From the NCBI GenBank assembly GCA_030637775.1, contig DAOWFY010000145.1, positions 1 to 12,935 of the forward strand: a DNA stretch of 12,935 bases. Direction: 5' to 3'. Positions 1-6,142 of this stretch are shown here, one piece after another. Below the pieces are notes generated by a model. That model saw only the letters and a list, made by a program, of their open reading frames with translations, did no database searches and had not been told where the DNA came from. The stretch comes from DAOVGU01 sp030637775 [NCBI: bacterium]. GTDB taxonomy: Bacteria > Ratteibacteria > UBA8468. Both the position numbers and the translations under genes were made by a program. How positions within the stretch are numbered: position 1 is the first letter of the stretch; each line of letters begins with the position of its first letter.

Positions 1-214
1 GACGAAGGTCTCCTTCAATCTTACAGGTCTTCTGAATTGCGCTACTAATACTGGAAATCTCTTCACCCCCTAAATCCTTGACGCGTTTATCCGGGTTAAC
101 CCTGGACATCGCAAGAATCTTCCGGGAAAGATTTATCCCGATACCGTAAATATAAGTTAAACCAATTTCTACTCTCTTCTCATTTGGAATTTCCACTCCT
201 AAAATTCTTGCCAT
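1..214 (-). CDS. rpsM: 30S ribosomal protein S13, 5' part (runs off left edge)
   Basis: Reading the minus strand from the ATG at 214 gives [18 protein letters not shown] followed by LTYIYGIG and a DKRVKDLG stretch. This is the characteristic N-terminus of ribosomal protein S13, the small-subunit head protein that contacts the P-site tRNA and the subunit bridge. About 71 codons are present with no stop before the window edge, so the C-terminal part is missing only because the window ends. An AAGGAT sequence about 8 bases upstream of the ATG is a fair ribosome binding site. The context is unusual: rpsM normally follows infA/rpmJ in the ribosomal alpha operon, but here the gene upstream is ftsL, with a hairpin-rich element between them. 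I see no convincing -35/-10 pair of its own. Identity is very secure. Confidence 0.95.
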   Translation of the reverse strand, partial: MARILGVEIPNEKRVEIGLTYIYGIGINLSRKILAMSRVNPDKRVKDLGGEEISSISSAIQKTCKIEGDLR

Positions 215-261
215 AATATTATATCCTTATATTTTACCACTAAAACGAGAAAAGTTTCTGT

Positions 262-347
262 AGCGGCATTTGGCAACGGATGAATGCCCGGACAGAGAGT
301 TGCCTATAGCGAGCATCACTGCGAGCGTGCCGCTGGAGGAAACCTCC
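262..347. repeat. Hairpin-rich structured element between ftsL and rpsM
   Basis: Several inverted repeats are packed together. AGCGGCA (262-268) pairs with TGCCGCT (328-334). Inside it GGCAAC (272-277) pairs with GTTGCC (299-304), and directly beside it GGAGG-AAA-CCTCC (335-347) forms a third hairpin. A GCGAGC direct repeat occurs at 309-314 and 321-326. By eye the stretch is much more GC-rich than its surroundings. It covers the last codons and the stop of ftsL and ends about 50 bases before rpsM. It could be a palindromic repeat element, a terminator or processing structure, or a small structured RNA. The sequence does not match an RNA family I recognise. Confidence 0.55.
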
Positions 348-630
348 GAGCCTCCTTTATAATAATAACATCCGTTTCCCCAGGGACTCTAAGAGGAAGA
401 TGATGCCGGCGGAGACTCTGCTTGATTCTATAGGGGGATTTCAGACTAATGACTTTAAGGTTCAGTTCCCGATAAAGGGTAAGAAGCGCTTCTTTTTCCT
501 CCCTTTTCTTCTCAAGCGCATAACCTAAATGGACGATGGTATTATGTTGCCATACATAGCATAAAAGGAGAGTGAAGACAATGATAATTATCGGGATAAA
601 ATAAGAATTATTCCGCTTTTTCCTTTTCAT
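316..630 (-). CDS. ftsL: FtsL-like cell division protein (short bitopic coiled-coil protein)
   Basis: This 104-residue protein has a basic N-terminus (MKRKKRNN), one hydrophobic membrane span at about residues 9-28 (PIIIIVFTLLLCYVW), then a charged heptad-like stretch (about 38-70) and a short LPLRVPGE segment. The last resembles the 'LGLVKPGE' end of FtsL proteins. FtsL sits in the inner membrane and, with FtsB/DivIC and FtsQ/DivIB, forms the divisome subcomplex that recruits and activates FtsW/FtsI. FtsL sequence is poorly conserved, so the call rests on architecture and position directly after mraZ-rsmH. Its ATG overlaps the rsmH stop as ATGA, implying translational coupling. The final residues (about FPPAARSQ) are encoded by the hairpin element, so the native C-terminus may have been replaced. 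The expected next gene, ftsI, is absent. Confidence 0.75.
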   Translation of the reverse strand: MKRKKRNNSYFIPIIIIVFTLLLCYVWQHNTIVHLGYALEKKREEKEALLTLYRELNLKVISLKSPYRIKQSLRRHHLPLRVPGETDVIIIKEARRFPPAARSQ

Positions 631-1502
631 AATTTTTCTGCTACCCGTAATTTAGCGCTCCGAGAGTGGGGATTGATACAGCGTTCCATCTGTGCAGGAA
701 CCACGGGTGAGCGGGTAATAATCTTTATTGATTTAGACTGAGCAAATTTTTGAAATGTGTGCTTGGTGATGCGATCCTCCAAGGAGTGAAAAGAGATTAC
801 CGCAATTCTTCCCCTCTTTTTTAGAAGATTAATTGCTTTAGGCAAACTCTCCTCCAAAGCCTCCAATTCTCTATTTATCGCAATCCTTAAGGCCTGGAAG
901 GTCTTTGTTGCCGGATGAATCCTTTTTCTTCTTTTGGGGACGGTATGAGCAATTACCCTTTTCAACTGGAAAGTAGTAGAAATAGGAGAGAACTTCCTTT
1001 CCTTGATGATGGCGGTGGCAATTCTTTCCGCATAATACTCCTCTCCATACTCTCGTAAGATTTGACATAGTTCCTCTTTAGATGCCTCATTTACTATCTG
1101 CTCCGCGGTAAGCTTCTGCTGCCGGTCCATCCGCATATCTAAAGGACCATCAACCGAGAAAGAAAACCCTCTTTCTTTTTTCTGAATCTGCAAGATTGAT
1201 AATCCCAAATCATAAAGGACCCCATCAAACCTTTCTTTTCCGGGGATAATCTTCTCCAGGTTGGCAAAGTTCTCTTGTATCAACTCTAAATTTTTTCTAT
1301 AATTTTTTAATCTTTCCTTGGCTAAATTTAGCATCTCCCCATCCCGATCAATCCCGAGAAGCTTTCCCCCGGGAACAATCCTCTTTAGGATTGCCTGGCT
1401 ATGGCCACCGGCTCCGATGGTACAGTCTAAATACATCCCGCCTGCCAGAGGATGAAGAAAATCAATTACCTCATCGGCCAGTACCGGAATATGCGCGGTT
1501 AT
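627..1502 (-). CDS. rsmH: 16S rRNA m4C1402 methyltransferase RsmH, apparent ATA start
   Basis: RsmH (MraW) methylates N4 of C1402 in 16S rRNA using S-adenosylmethionine. The SAM-binding motif DCTIGAGGHS, the internal DGVLYDLGLS and RGFSFSVDGPLDMRMD motifs, the VISFHSLEDR segment and the NPHSRSAKLRVAEKL end are all diagnostic. The first in-frame ATG (1436) lies just before DCTIGAGGHS and would delete the family's conserved N-terminus. Reading upstream in frame gives TAHIPVLADEVIDFLHPLAGG, the normal RsmH beginning. Between the upstream in-frame TGA and CTG codon 8 there is no ATG, GTG, TTG or CTG. The codon in the expected position is ATA (1500-1502). It overlaps the mraZ stop as ATAA and follows AAGGAG by 7 bases. 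With that start the protein is 291 residues, near the usual ~300-310. Identity is certain; the start is inferred, and a base error (ATGA read as ATAA) is the alternative. Confidence 0.93.
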   Translation of the reverse strand: MTAHIPVLADEVIDFLHPLAGGMYLDCTIGAGGHSQAILKRIVPGGKLLGIDRDGEMLNLAKERLKNYRKNLELIQENFANLEKIIPGKERFDGVLYDLGLSILQIQKKERGFSFSVDGPLDMRMDRQQKLTAEQIVNEASKEELCQILREYGEEYYAERIATAIIKERKFSPISTTFQLKRVIAHTVPKRRKRIHPATKTFQALRIAINRELEALEESLPKAINLLKKRGRIAVISFHSLEDRITKHTFQKFAQSKSIKIITRSPVVPAQMERCINPHSRSAKLRVAEKL

Positions 1503-1945
1503 TTTTCCTCTCCTTGGGTAACTAATTTTTCGGCAATCTCCTCAAAAGAGGCAAGGGAATTTTGAAGATAGCCTTGCCAATTTTTCTCTGACCAGATCTC
1601 AATCCGGTCGGAAACCCCGATAAGAACAATTTTCTCCCTAATCTGAGCAAAGCCAAGCAGATATGATGGAATAGCAATTCTTCCCTGCCTATCCGGGATA
1701 CAGAGCGCAGCCCCGGAGAAGAAGAGCCGACTGATGGCTCGGGGATTACCTCTGGTAAATGGCATATTTCTTAATCTCTCTTCCTGTTTCTTCCAGTCCG
1801 CTTCAGCAAAGAGAAAGAGACATCTCTCCAGACCCCGGGTAATAATGAGATGCTTTTTATACTTGATCAGTGCGTGGCGGAATTTTGCCGGAATGACCAG
1901 TCTTCCTTTCTTGTCTATCTTATACCTGTATTCCCCGTAAAACAT
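1499..1945 (-). CDS. mraZ: Transcriptional regulator MraZ
   Basis: This 148-residue protein has two SpoVT/AbrB-like half-domains with the diagnostic loops DKKGRLVIP (residues 11-19) and PDRQGRIAIP (84-93), exactly as in MraZ. MraZ assembles into ring-shaped oligomers and binds direct repeats ahead of its own gene to control the division and cell wall cluster. It is the first gene of that cluster here. The stop overlaps the start region of rsmH by 4 bases, and rsmH in turn overlaps ftsL, so the three form one transcriptional unit. Length is normal. Three MraZ boxes and a sigma-70-type promoter lie directly upstream, so autoregulation is well supported. Upstream of the ATG there is only weak Shine-Dalgarno potential (GTGGTAAAG), which overlaps the proximal MraZ box. 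Confidence 0.95.
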   Translation of the reverse strand: MFYGEYRYKIDKKGRLVIPAKFRHALIKYKKHLIITRGLERCLFLFAEADWKKQEERLRNMPFTRGNPRAISRLFFSGAALCIPDRQGRIAIPSYLLGFAQIREKIVLIGVSDRIEIWSEKNWQGYLQNSLASFEEIAEKLVTQGEEK

Positions 1946-1950
1946 TCTTT

Positions 1951-1976
1951 ACCACTTTCTTCCACTTTTTCCCACT
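1951..1976 (-). promoter_or_regulatory. MraZ operator: three direct repeats with 10-bp period
   Basis: On the minus strand the core AGTGG occurs three times, at 1976-1972, 1966-1962 and 1956-1952, exactly one helical turn apart. The last copy ends 6 bases from the mraZ start codon. Known MraZ sites are TGGG-type direct repeats with this spacing upstream of mraZ. The first copy (AGTGGGAAAA) fits best; the other two read AGTGGAAGAA and AGTGGTAAAG. The boxes lie at and just after the predicted transcription start, a position suited to repression. Confidence 0.85.
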
Positions 1977-1984
1977 AAAAGTAA

Positions 1985-2013
1985 AGTATATTCCATCCCT
2001 AAAGATCTGTCAA
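1985..2013 (-). promoter_or_regulatory. Sigma-70-type promoter of the mraZ-rsmH-ftsL unit
   Basis: Minus strand: a perfect -35 TTGACA (2013-2008), a 17-base spacer and a near-consensus -10 TATACT (1990-1985). Transcription would begin around 1978, just before the three MraZ boxes. This is the clearest promoter in the window. Confidence 0.85.
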
Positions 2014-2028
2014 ATCTTCCTCTTTATC

Positions 2029-2057
2029 TTGCTAAAATAGGTTAAATATTATATAAT
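2029..2057 (+). promoter_or_regulatory. Promoter of the plus-strand two-gene module
   Basis: Plus strand: TTGCTA (2029-2034), a 17-base spacer and a consensus TATAAT (2052-2057). Initiation would fall about 2063-2068, at or within a few bases of the ATG at 2068. The AGAAGG there abuts the ATG with no usable spacing, so the message may be leaderless or nearly so. The promoter diverges from that of mraZ. Confidence 0.6.
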
Positions 2058-2067
2058 TTAAAGAAGG

Positions 2068-2280
2068 ATGGAGAAGAAAGAGATAGTGGACCATCTTAAG
2101 GGGCGATGGGAAAGGATTAAGGAAAGAGAAATAGCTGAATTACAGCGGACCCCATTCAGGGCTCGTTTTGTTCAAACAGCTACCTTAATGCAGTTTGCTA
2201 AATCTTTAAATTGGCAAAAAGACCAAAAGGAACAGGAGAATATTCGTCATTCTTGGAAAAAACTGAGAGATAACAATTGA
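2068..2280 (+). CDS. Small charged helical protein paired with a nucleotidyltransferase
   Basis: A 70-residue, strongly charged, probably all-helical protein (MEKKEIVDHLKGRWERIKER, then an RTPFRARFVQTATLMQFAKS segment, ending WKKLRDNN). It has no signal peptide, membrane span or recognisable catalytic motif. The pattern of a Trp-rich helical end (LNWQ, then RHSWKKLRD) resembles small uncharacterised proteins I recall encoded directly before MNT-fold nucleotidyltransferases, but I cannot confirm a family name. Its stop overlaps the TTG start of the next gene (TTGA), so the two are translated together and likely work together. Together with the downstream gene it is the only plus-strand unit in the window. 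An antitoxin or cofactor role is possible but is only inference from gene layout. Confidence 0.7.
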   Translation: MEKKEIVDHLKGRWERIKEREIAELQRTPFRARFVQTATLMQFAKSLNWQKDQKEQENIRHSWKKLRDNN

Positions 2281-2855
2281 ATAAAAAACTATCCTTGGAG
2301 CCTTTGTATTCCGCCCTGAAAGACCTCGTTGGCTGGCTTCAAGAAGGTAATTCTTCGGGTATCATTATTGGTGGCGTAGCAGTTTCTCTTTTAAGCCAGC
2401 CGAGAACCACCCGCGATATTGACGCACTTGCTTTTCTTGACGAAGCAGAATGGCCAGCGTTTCTGGAATCAGGCAAAAAATTTGGATTTCAACCCCGCCA
2501 AAAAGATGCCTTAAAGTTTGCTCAGCAAAACCAAGTTTTATTAGTAAGGCATCAACCAACCCTAACAGACGTAGACGTTTCCTTTGGTGCATTGCCCTTT
2601 GAAAGAGAGGTTCTTAAGCGAGCAAAAAAAATAAAGATAAGTAACTTTACAATTTCTCTGCCAACCCCGGAAGATTTAATTATCATGAAAGCGGTTGCTC
2701 ACCGACCGATAGATCTGGAAGATATTCGCTCCATTTTAGAGGTTAATCCAAACCTCGACTTCAAACGCATTAAACGCTGGGTTAAAGAATTTGCTGAGGT
2801 TCTGGAGATGCCAGAGATATGGACTGACCTGAAAAAACTCCTGCCAAAAAAGTAA
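2277..2855 (+). CDS. MNT-fold nucleotidyltransferase, AbiEii-like
   Basis: This 192-residue protein carries the polymerase-beta-type nucleotidyltransferase signature. IIIGGVAVSLL (about residues 29-39) supplies the GG substrate loop, RTTRDIDALAF (43-53) the two metal-binding Asp residues D47 and D49, and TDVDVSF (97-103) the likely third Asp. A PEDLIIMKAVAHRPIDLEDI segment (131-150) is typical of AbiEii/AbiGii and related stand-alone nucleotidyltransferases. Such enzymes transfer nucleotides to proteins or tRNAs and in several systems act as toxins or anti-phage effectors; a resistance-type role is also possible. The catalytic residues look intact. The start is TTG, overlapping the stop of the small partner gene as TTGA. 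The pair sits between mraZ and gatA on the opposite strand, suggesting an inserted accessory module. The target is unknown. Confidence 0.75.
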   Translation: MNKKLSLEPLYSALKDLVGWLQEGNSSGIIIGGVAVSLLSQPRTTRDIDALAFLDEAEWPAFLESGKKFGFQPRQKDALKFAQQNQVLLVRHQPTLTDVDVSFGALPFEREVLKRAKKIKISNFTISLPTPEDLIIMKAVAHRPIDLEDIRSILEVNPNLDFKRIKRWVKEFAEVLEMPEIWTDLKKLLPKK

Positions 2856-2934
2856 TACCAATATGGGAAAACTATATTTTAGTCGAAAATTAGGAGCAAA
2901 TATCCTGCTCACCGAGTTGCATTCTCCAGGTAAT

Positions 2935-4374
2935 CTAACATTGGTAGGTCGATTCTAAGGTAAAGGCGAGCTGAAAGATTTTCTCTTCGCAAAAGGCAGG
3001 AGCAAGAATCTGCAGGCCAATGGGTAGTTTCTCCTTTGAGAAACCGCAAGGAATACTGATTCCGGGGATACCGGCAAGGTTTGCCGAGATGGTGAAGACA
3101 TCGGAGAGATACATCTTCAAAGGGTCCTCCATCCTTTCCCCAATCTTAAAGGCGGTGCTCGGAGAAGTAGGAGTGAGAATAACATCTACTTTCTTAAATG
3201 CTTTCTCAAAATCCTCTCTCATCAGAGTTCTTACTCTTTGCCCCTTTAAGTAGTAGGCATCGTAGTAACCGGCAGAGAGCACATAGGTGCCTAACATAAT
3301 TCTTCTCTTGGCCTCGGCACCAAACCCTTCCGCGCGGCTATTCTCATAAAGTTCAGCCAAAGTTTTGCTATTTTTACTGCGATAGCCATAACGGACGCCA
3401 TCAAAACGGGCTAAATTGGCACTGGCCTCGGCGGTGGCAATAACATAATAGGTGGCAATTCCATAATCGGTATGGGGAAGGGAAATTTCCTCTATTTCTG
3501 CTCCCCGCTCTTCCAATAATTTAACGCTCTTTTTTACATACTCTCCCACCTCCTGCTCGATACCGGAAACAAAGTATTCTCTGGGTAACCCAATTTTCAA
3601 GCCCTTAATCTCAGAAATTAAGCTTTTGGTAAAGTCAGGGAGAGGAACATCTACTGAAGTGGAGTCCAGAGGATCATACCCGCCAATAATATTGAGGAGG
3701 AAAGCGCTATCGGTAACATCCTTAGTAATCGGACCGATCTGGTCTAAGGAGGAGGCAAAGGCAACCAGCCCAAAACGGGAGACTCGGCCATAGGTTGGTT
3801 TTAACCCCACCACACCGCAGAAAGCCGCGGGTTGCCGGATGGAGCCACCAGTATCTGAGCCCAGGGCAAGAGTTGCTTCGCCGGCGGCTACGGCGGCGGC
3901 TGAGCCCCCACTGGAACCACCAGGAACACGCTGTAAATCATAAGGATTATGCGTTGGCCCAAAATAGGAATTTTCTGTAGAGGAGCCAAAGGCAAACTCA
4001 TCCATATTTGTCTTGCCCATAAATATCAGGCCATTTTTCTTTAATCTTTTAATCACCGTAGCATCATAGGGGGAGATAAAGTTCTCCAGGATACGGGAGG
4101 CGCAGGTTGTCGGCTCTCCGCAGATAACAATATTATCTTTGATCGCAATCGGAATCCCTTCTAAGGGAAGAAGAGCCTCTCCTCTTTTTATCTTCTCATC
4201 GATAGTTTTAGCTTCAAGAAGTGCCTTTTCTTTAGTTAAGGAAAGATAGGCATGAATCCTTTTTTCTTTTTCCTCAATTACGTTAAAGATCTCCGAGACA
4301 ACTTCCTCGCAGGAAATTTCTTTCTTGACCAATAACTTATGGATCTCATGAGCCGTTAGCTTATTTAAGTTCAT
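2935..4374 (-). CDS. gatA: Aspartyl/glutamyl-tRNA amidotransferase subunit A
   Basis: GatA is the glutaminase subunit of GatCAB. It releases ammonia from glutamine to amidate misacylated Glu-tRNA(Gln) and/or Asp-tRNA(Asn). The 479-residue length is normal. The amidase-signature triad is intact: K79 in PIAIKDN, S154 in VPGGSSGGS and S178 in [11 protein letters not shown], numbering that matches well-studied GatA proteins. The N-terminal helix region ([20 protein letters not shown]) and the [25 protein letters not shown] block are also diagnostic. The ATG overlaps the leuC stop as ATGA, with GGGAG about 6 bases upstream as ribosome binding site, so it is coupled to leuC. No gatC or gatB is adjacent, so the other subunits must be encoded elsewhere. 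The gene ends 79 bases from the convergent nucleotidyltransferase gene. Confidence 0.97.
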   Translation of the reverse strand: MNLNKLTAHEIHKLLVKKEISCEEVVSEIFNVIEEKEKRIHAYLSLTKEKALLEAKTIDEKIKRGEALLPLEGIPIAIKDNIVICGEPTTCASRILENFISPYDATVIKRLKKNGLIFMGKTNMDEFAFGSSTENSYFGPTHNPYDLQRVPGGSSGGSAAAVAAGEATLALGSDTGGSIRQPAAFCGVVGLKPTYGRVSRFGLVAFASSLDQIGPITKDVTDSAFLLNIIGGYDPLDSTSVDVPLPDFTKSLISEIKGLKIGLPREYFVSGIEQEVGEYVKKSVKLLEERGAEIEEISLPHTDYGIATYYVIATAEASANLARFDGVRYGYRSKNSKTLAELYENSRAEGFGAEAKRRIMLGTYVLSAGYYDAYYLKGQRVRTLMREDFEKAFKKVDVILTPTSPSTAFKIGERMEDPLKMYLSDVFTISANLAGIPGISIPCGFSKEKLPIGLQILAPAFCEEKIFQLAFTLESTYQC

Positions 4375-5624
4375 AAAAACTCCCTGGGGTCGGTGATTTC
4401 CCCTTTAATTGTTGAAACAGCAACCGTTGCGGGGGATGCCAGATAAATAAAGCTATTGGGATTTCCCATTCTTCCTTTGAAGTTACGGTTGGCGGTAGAG
4501 ATAACAACCTCCCCATCTGCAGGTACGCCCTGGTGTGTACCCACACAGGGACCGCAGCCAGGGGGCAGCACCGCTGCTTCCGCTTCGATGAATATCTCAA
4601 TGAGACCTTCGAGAAGAGCATCCTGAAAAATTTTACGGGAGCCAGGGACAATAATCAGGCGACTATTTTGGTGAACCTTTTTCCCTTTTAGAATAAGGGC
4701 GGCAATCCTCAAGTCCTCCAATCTTCCGTTGGTGCAGGTTCCCAAAAATGCCTGATCAATTCTTTTCCCTTCTATTTTTTTTATTGATACAACATTATCA
4801 ACCCGATGTGGTTTGGCAATCTGGGGCTCTAAATCAGAAATATTAAATTCCAAAAGTTGGGAGTACTGAGCATTGGCGTCGGGAAAAACAGGGTTTATCT
4901 CTTTTACCCTATACTCCTTCAACCACTTTTTTGTCTTATCGTCCGCCTCTAAAATAGCACTTTTCGCCCCCGCCTCTACCATCATATTACATAAAGTAAA
5001 GCGACTCTCCATACTTAAAGAGTTAATTACCTCTCCCTTTAATTCAACTACCTGATAATTTGCTCCATCTGCTCTTAATTTCTTAATTAAGAAAAGGGCA
5101 ATGTCCTTGGCAAAGACCCCTTGAGGTAGTTTTCCAAGAAGAGAAATCTTAATTGTCTCCGGCACCTTAAACCAGAGCTTTCCCGTATAGAGGCTGGCAG
5201 CAACATCGGTCGAACCCATACCAACAGCAAAGGCATTCAATGCCCCATAGGTAGGGGTATGGGAGTCAGCACCAATGATGAGGTCTCCTGGTTTTACATA
5301 GCCTTTTTCTGGAAGGACAATATGGCAGATTCCCTGACCAACATCACTGAAGTTTATCCTCTGCTTCTTGGCAAAATTTCTCATTAATTTATGCAATTGG
5401 CTAACACCAATACTGGGACTGGGGCTATTGTGGTCAATAACAAAAACAGCTCTTTCTGGATGGGAAACCTTTTTCCCGCCCATTTCCTCAAAGGCCTTAA
5501 TCGCTAAAGGAGCGGTGCCATCCTGCGCCATCACTAAATCAATCTCGGCAATGCAGATATCCCCGGCAGTAACCCTCTTCCCGCTATGATCGCTTAATAT
5601 CTTTTCGGCAATTGTCTGTTTCAT
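4371..5624 (-). CDS. leuC: 3-isopropylmalate dehydratase / homoaconitase-type large subunit
   Basis: Aconitase-superfamily large subunit of 417 residues, the length of the short LeuC2/HacA type. The three Fe-S cluster cysteines are present: C297 in GTCTNG, and C357 and C360 in [28 protein letters not shown] and the [11 protein letters not shown] block are also typical. The enzyme isomerises 2-alkylmalate-type hydroxy acids (isopropylmalate, citramalate or homocitrate series) and needs a separate small swivel-domain subunit (LeuD). No leuD is in the window; gatA overlaps the 3' end instead. The upstream synthase of the acyl-transfer family at 7215-8444 would make its substrate, so the two likely serve one pathway. 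An aconitase-like role in citrate metabolism is an alternative if that synthase is a Re-citrate synthase. No clear Shine-Dalgarno is visible; the ATG lies 2 bases after the stop of a degraded aminotransferase frame, which may once have provided coupling. Confidence 0.88.
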   Translation of the reverse strand: MKQTIAEKILSDHSGKRVTAGDICIAEIDLVMAQDGTAPLAIKAFEEMGGKKVSHPERAVFVIDHNSPSPSIGVSQLHKLMRNFAKKQRINFSDVGQGICHIVLPEKGYVKPGDLIIGADSHTPTYGALNAFAVGMGSTDVAASLYTGKLWFKVPETIKISLLGKLPQGVFAKDIALFLIKKLRADGANYQVVELKGEVINSLSMESRFTLCNMMVEAGAKSAILEADDKTKKWLKEYRVKEINPVFPDANAQYSQLLEFNISDLEPQIAKPHRVDNVVSIKKIEGKRIDQAFLGTCTNGRLEDLRIAALILKGKKVHQNSRLIIVPGSRKIFQDALLEGLIEIFIEAEAAVLPPGCGPCVGTHQGVPADGEVVISTANRNFKGRMGNPNSFIYLASPATVAVSTIKGEITDPREFL

Positions 5625-5626
5625 AA

Positions 5627-5773
5627 TTAGCGCAGACAGTGTTCTTCCACTTTTTGTAATGCTTTAACTGTATCTTCAATCTCCTTTTCTGTCCAGCATT
5701 CATGGATGTATAAGGTCATATGGTCGGCAAGGGCTTTCTCGGCAACTGGGCAGGAGTTCCGGAAGCAGATTGC
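5627..5773 (-). pseudogene. C-terminal remnant of a DegT/DnrJ-type aminotransferase
   Basis: The minus-strand frame ending in TAA at 5629-5627 is open for 48 codons back to a TAG at 5776-5774. It encodes CPVAEKALADHMTLYIHE, then WTEKEIEDTVKALQKVEE. The CPVAE motif followed by a 'T-E-x-(D/E)-I-(D/E)-x-x-V-x-A-L-x-K-V' helix is the usual end of DegT/DnrJ/EryC1/StrS PLP-dependent sugar aminotransferases. The rest of that gene (about 330 residues) is missing, and the frame runs straight into the dppA remnant. Nothing indicates it is still translated. It lies 2 bases upstream of leuC, so it was probably leuC's original upstream neighbour. The family call is by motif recall only. Confidence 0.6.
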
Positions 5774-6063
5774 CTAAAAGTTCCTTTGCCTCCTGACAGC
5801 CTGCTTTATCACTGCTCACAAGGATTATCGGTACACCAAATGTCCTGCTATAACTGCGCTCTATTTCTCCCACCACCATGGCCATCCAGAACAACTATTT
5901 TCTCTGCTCCCGCTTTTAGACATCCTTCTACAGCAGAATTGACATCCTCGGTTAAAAGGTGGCAAGCCTTTTCATAATCTTTCCCTTTCTCATCCCTTCC
6001 TGTCTGCTTAAAATCTACAACCCCACTTATCCCTTCCAAATCCGTTGTTATATATATCTTCAT
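5774..6063 (-). pseudogene. dppA: Decayed D-aminopeptidase (DppA, M55 family) gene
   Basis: From the ATG at 6063 the frame reads MKIYITTDLEGISGVV, then YEKACHLLTEDVNSAVEG and KIVVLDGHGGG. This is the start of a zinc-dependent D-aminopeptidase of the DppA/M55 family, including the metal-binding D8xE10 and the DGHG motif. It stops at residue 71. A second frame (from about 5894 down) continues with VVGEIE, then FGVPIILVSSDKAGCQEAKELLG, which belongs far downstream in an intact DppA of roughly 265-280 residues. A third frame between them supplies AVIAGH. So there is a large internal deletion at the GGTGGTGG-like sequence near 5880, at least two single-base frameshifts, and loss of the 3' end where the DegT remnant begins. 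A good ribosome binding site (AAGGAG) still precedes the ATG. It is not a working peptidase gene. Confidence 0.8.
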
Positions 6064-6085
6064 TTTGACTCCTTTTTATTCACAT

Positions 6086-6142
6086 TGTGGGAAAGGTCTC
6101 CAGACCTTGATATTGTATCAACATCAGGAGATGTTTCCCACA
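6086..6142. repeat. Compact cloverleaf-like palindromic element
   Basis: TGTGGGAAA (6086-6094) pairs with TTTCCCACA (6134-6142). Three small hairpins fit almost end to end inside: GGTC-TCCA-GACC (6095-6106), TGATA-TTG-TATCA (6108-6120) and AACATC-AGGA-GATGTT (6120-6135). Neighbouring stems share one or two bases, so they compete at the edges. The element covers the last six codons of the oxidoreductase gene (VGNIS plus stop) and ends 22 bases before the dppA remnant. It contains AGGTCTCCA, shared with the repeats at 7194-7214 and 10272-10293. It may be a small mobile palindrome or a transcript-end structure; no T-run follows it. Confidence 0.55.

Noticed and set aside
262-350. A tRNA or RNase P RNA gene
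   Set aside because: No tRNA cloverleaf with anticodon/T-loop consensus and no RNase P conserved core could be found despite the strong stems.
2856-2934. Possible bidirectional terminator between the convergent nucleotidyltransferase and gatA genes
   Set aside because: Only a weak GAGCA/TGCTC stem (2894-2910) without a T-run on either strand; not enough to call a terminator.
4361-4651. A 96-residue minus-strand frame inside leuC
   Set aside because: Shadow frame of leuC with no family features; leuC in the other frame has all Fe-S and active-site motifs.
5700-5894. A separate 64-residue gene
   Set aside because: It is the shifted continuation of the decayed dppA gene (FGVPIILVSSDKAG), not an independent gene.
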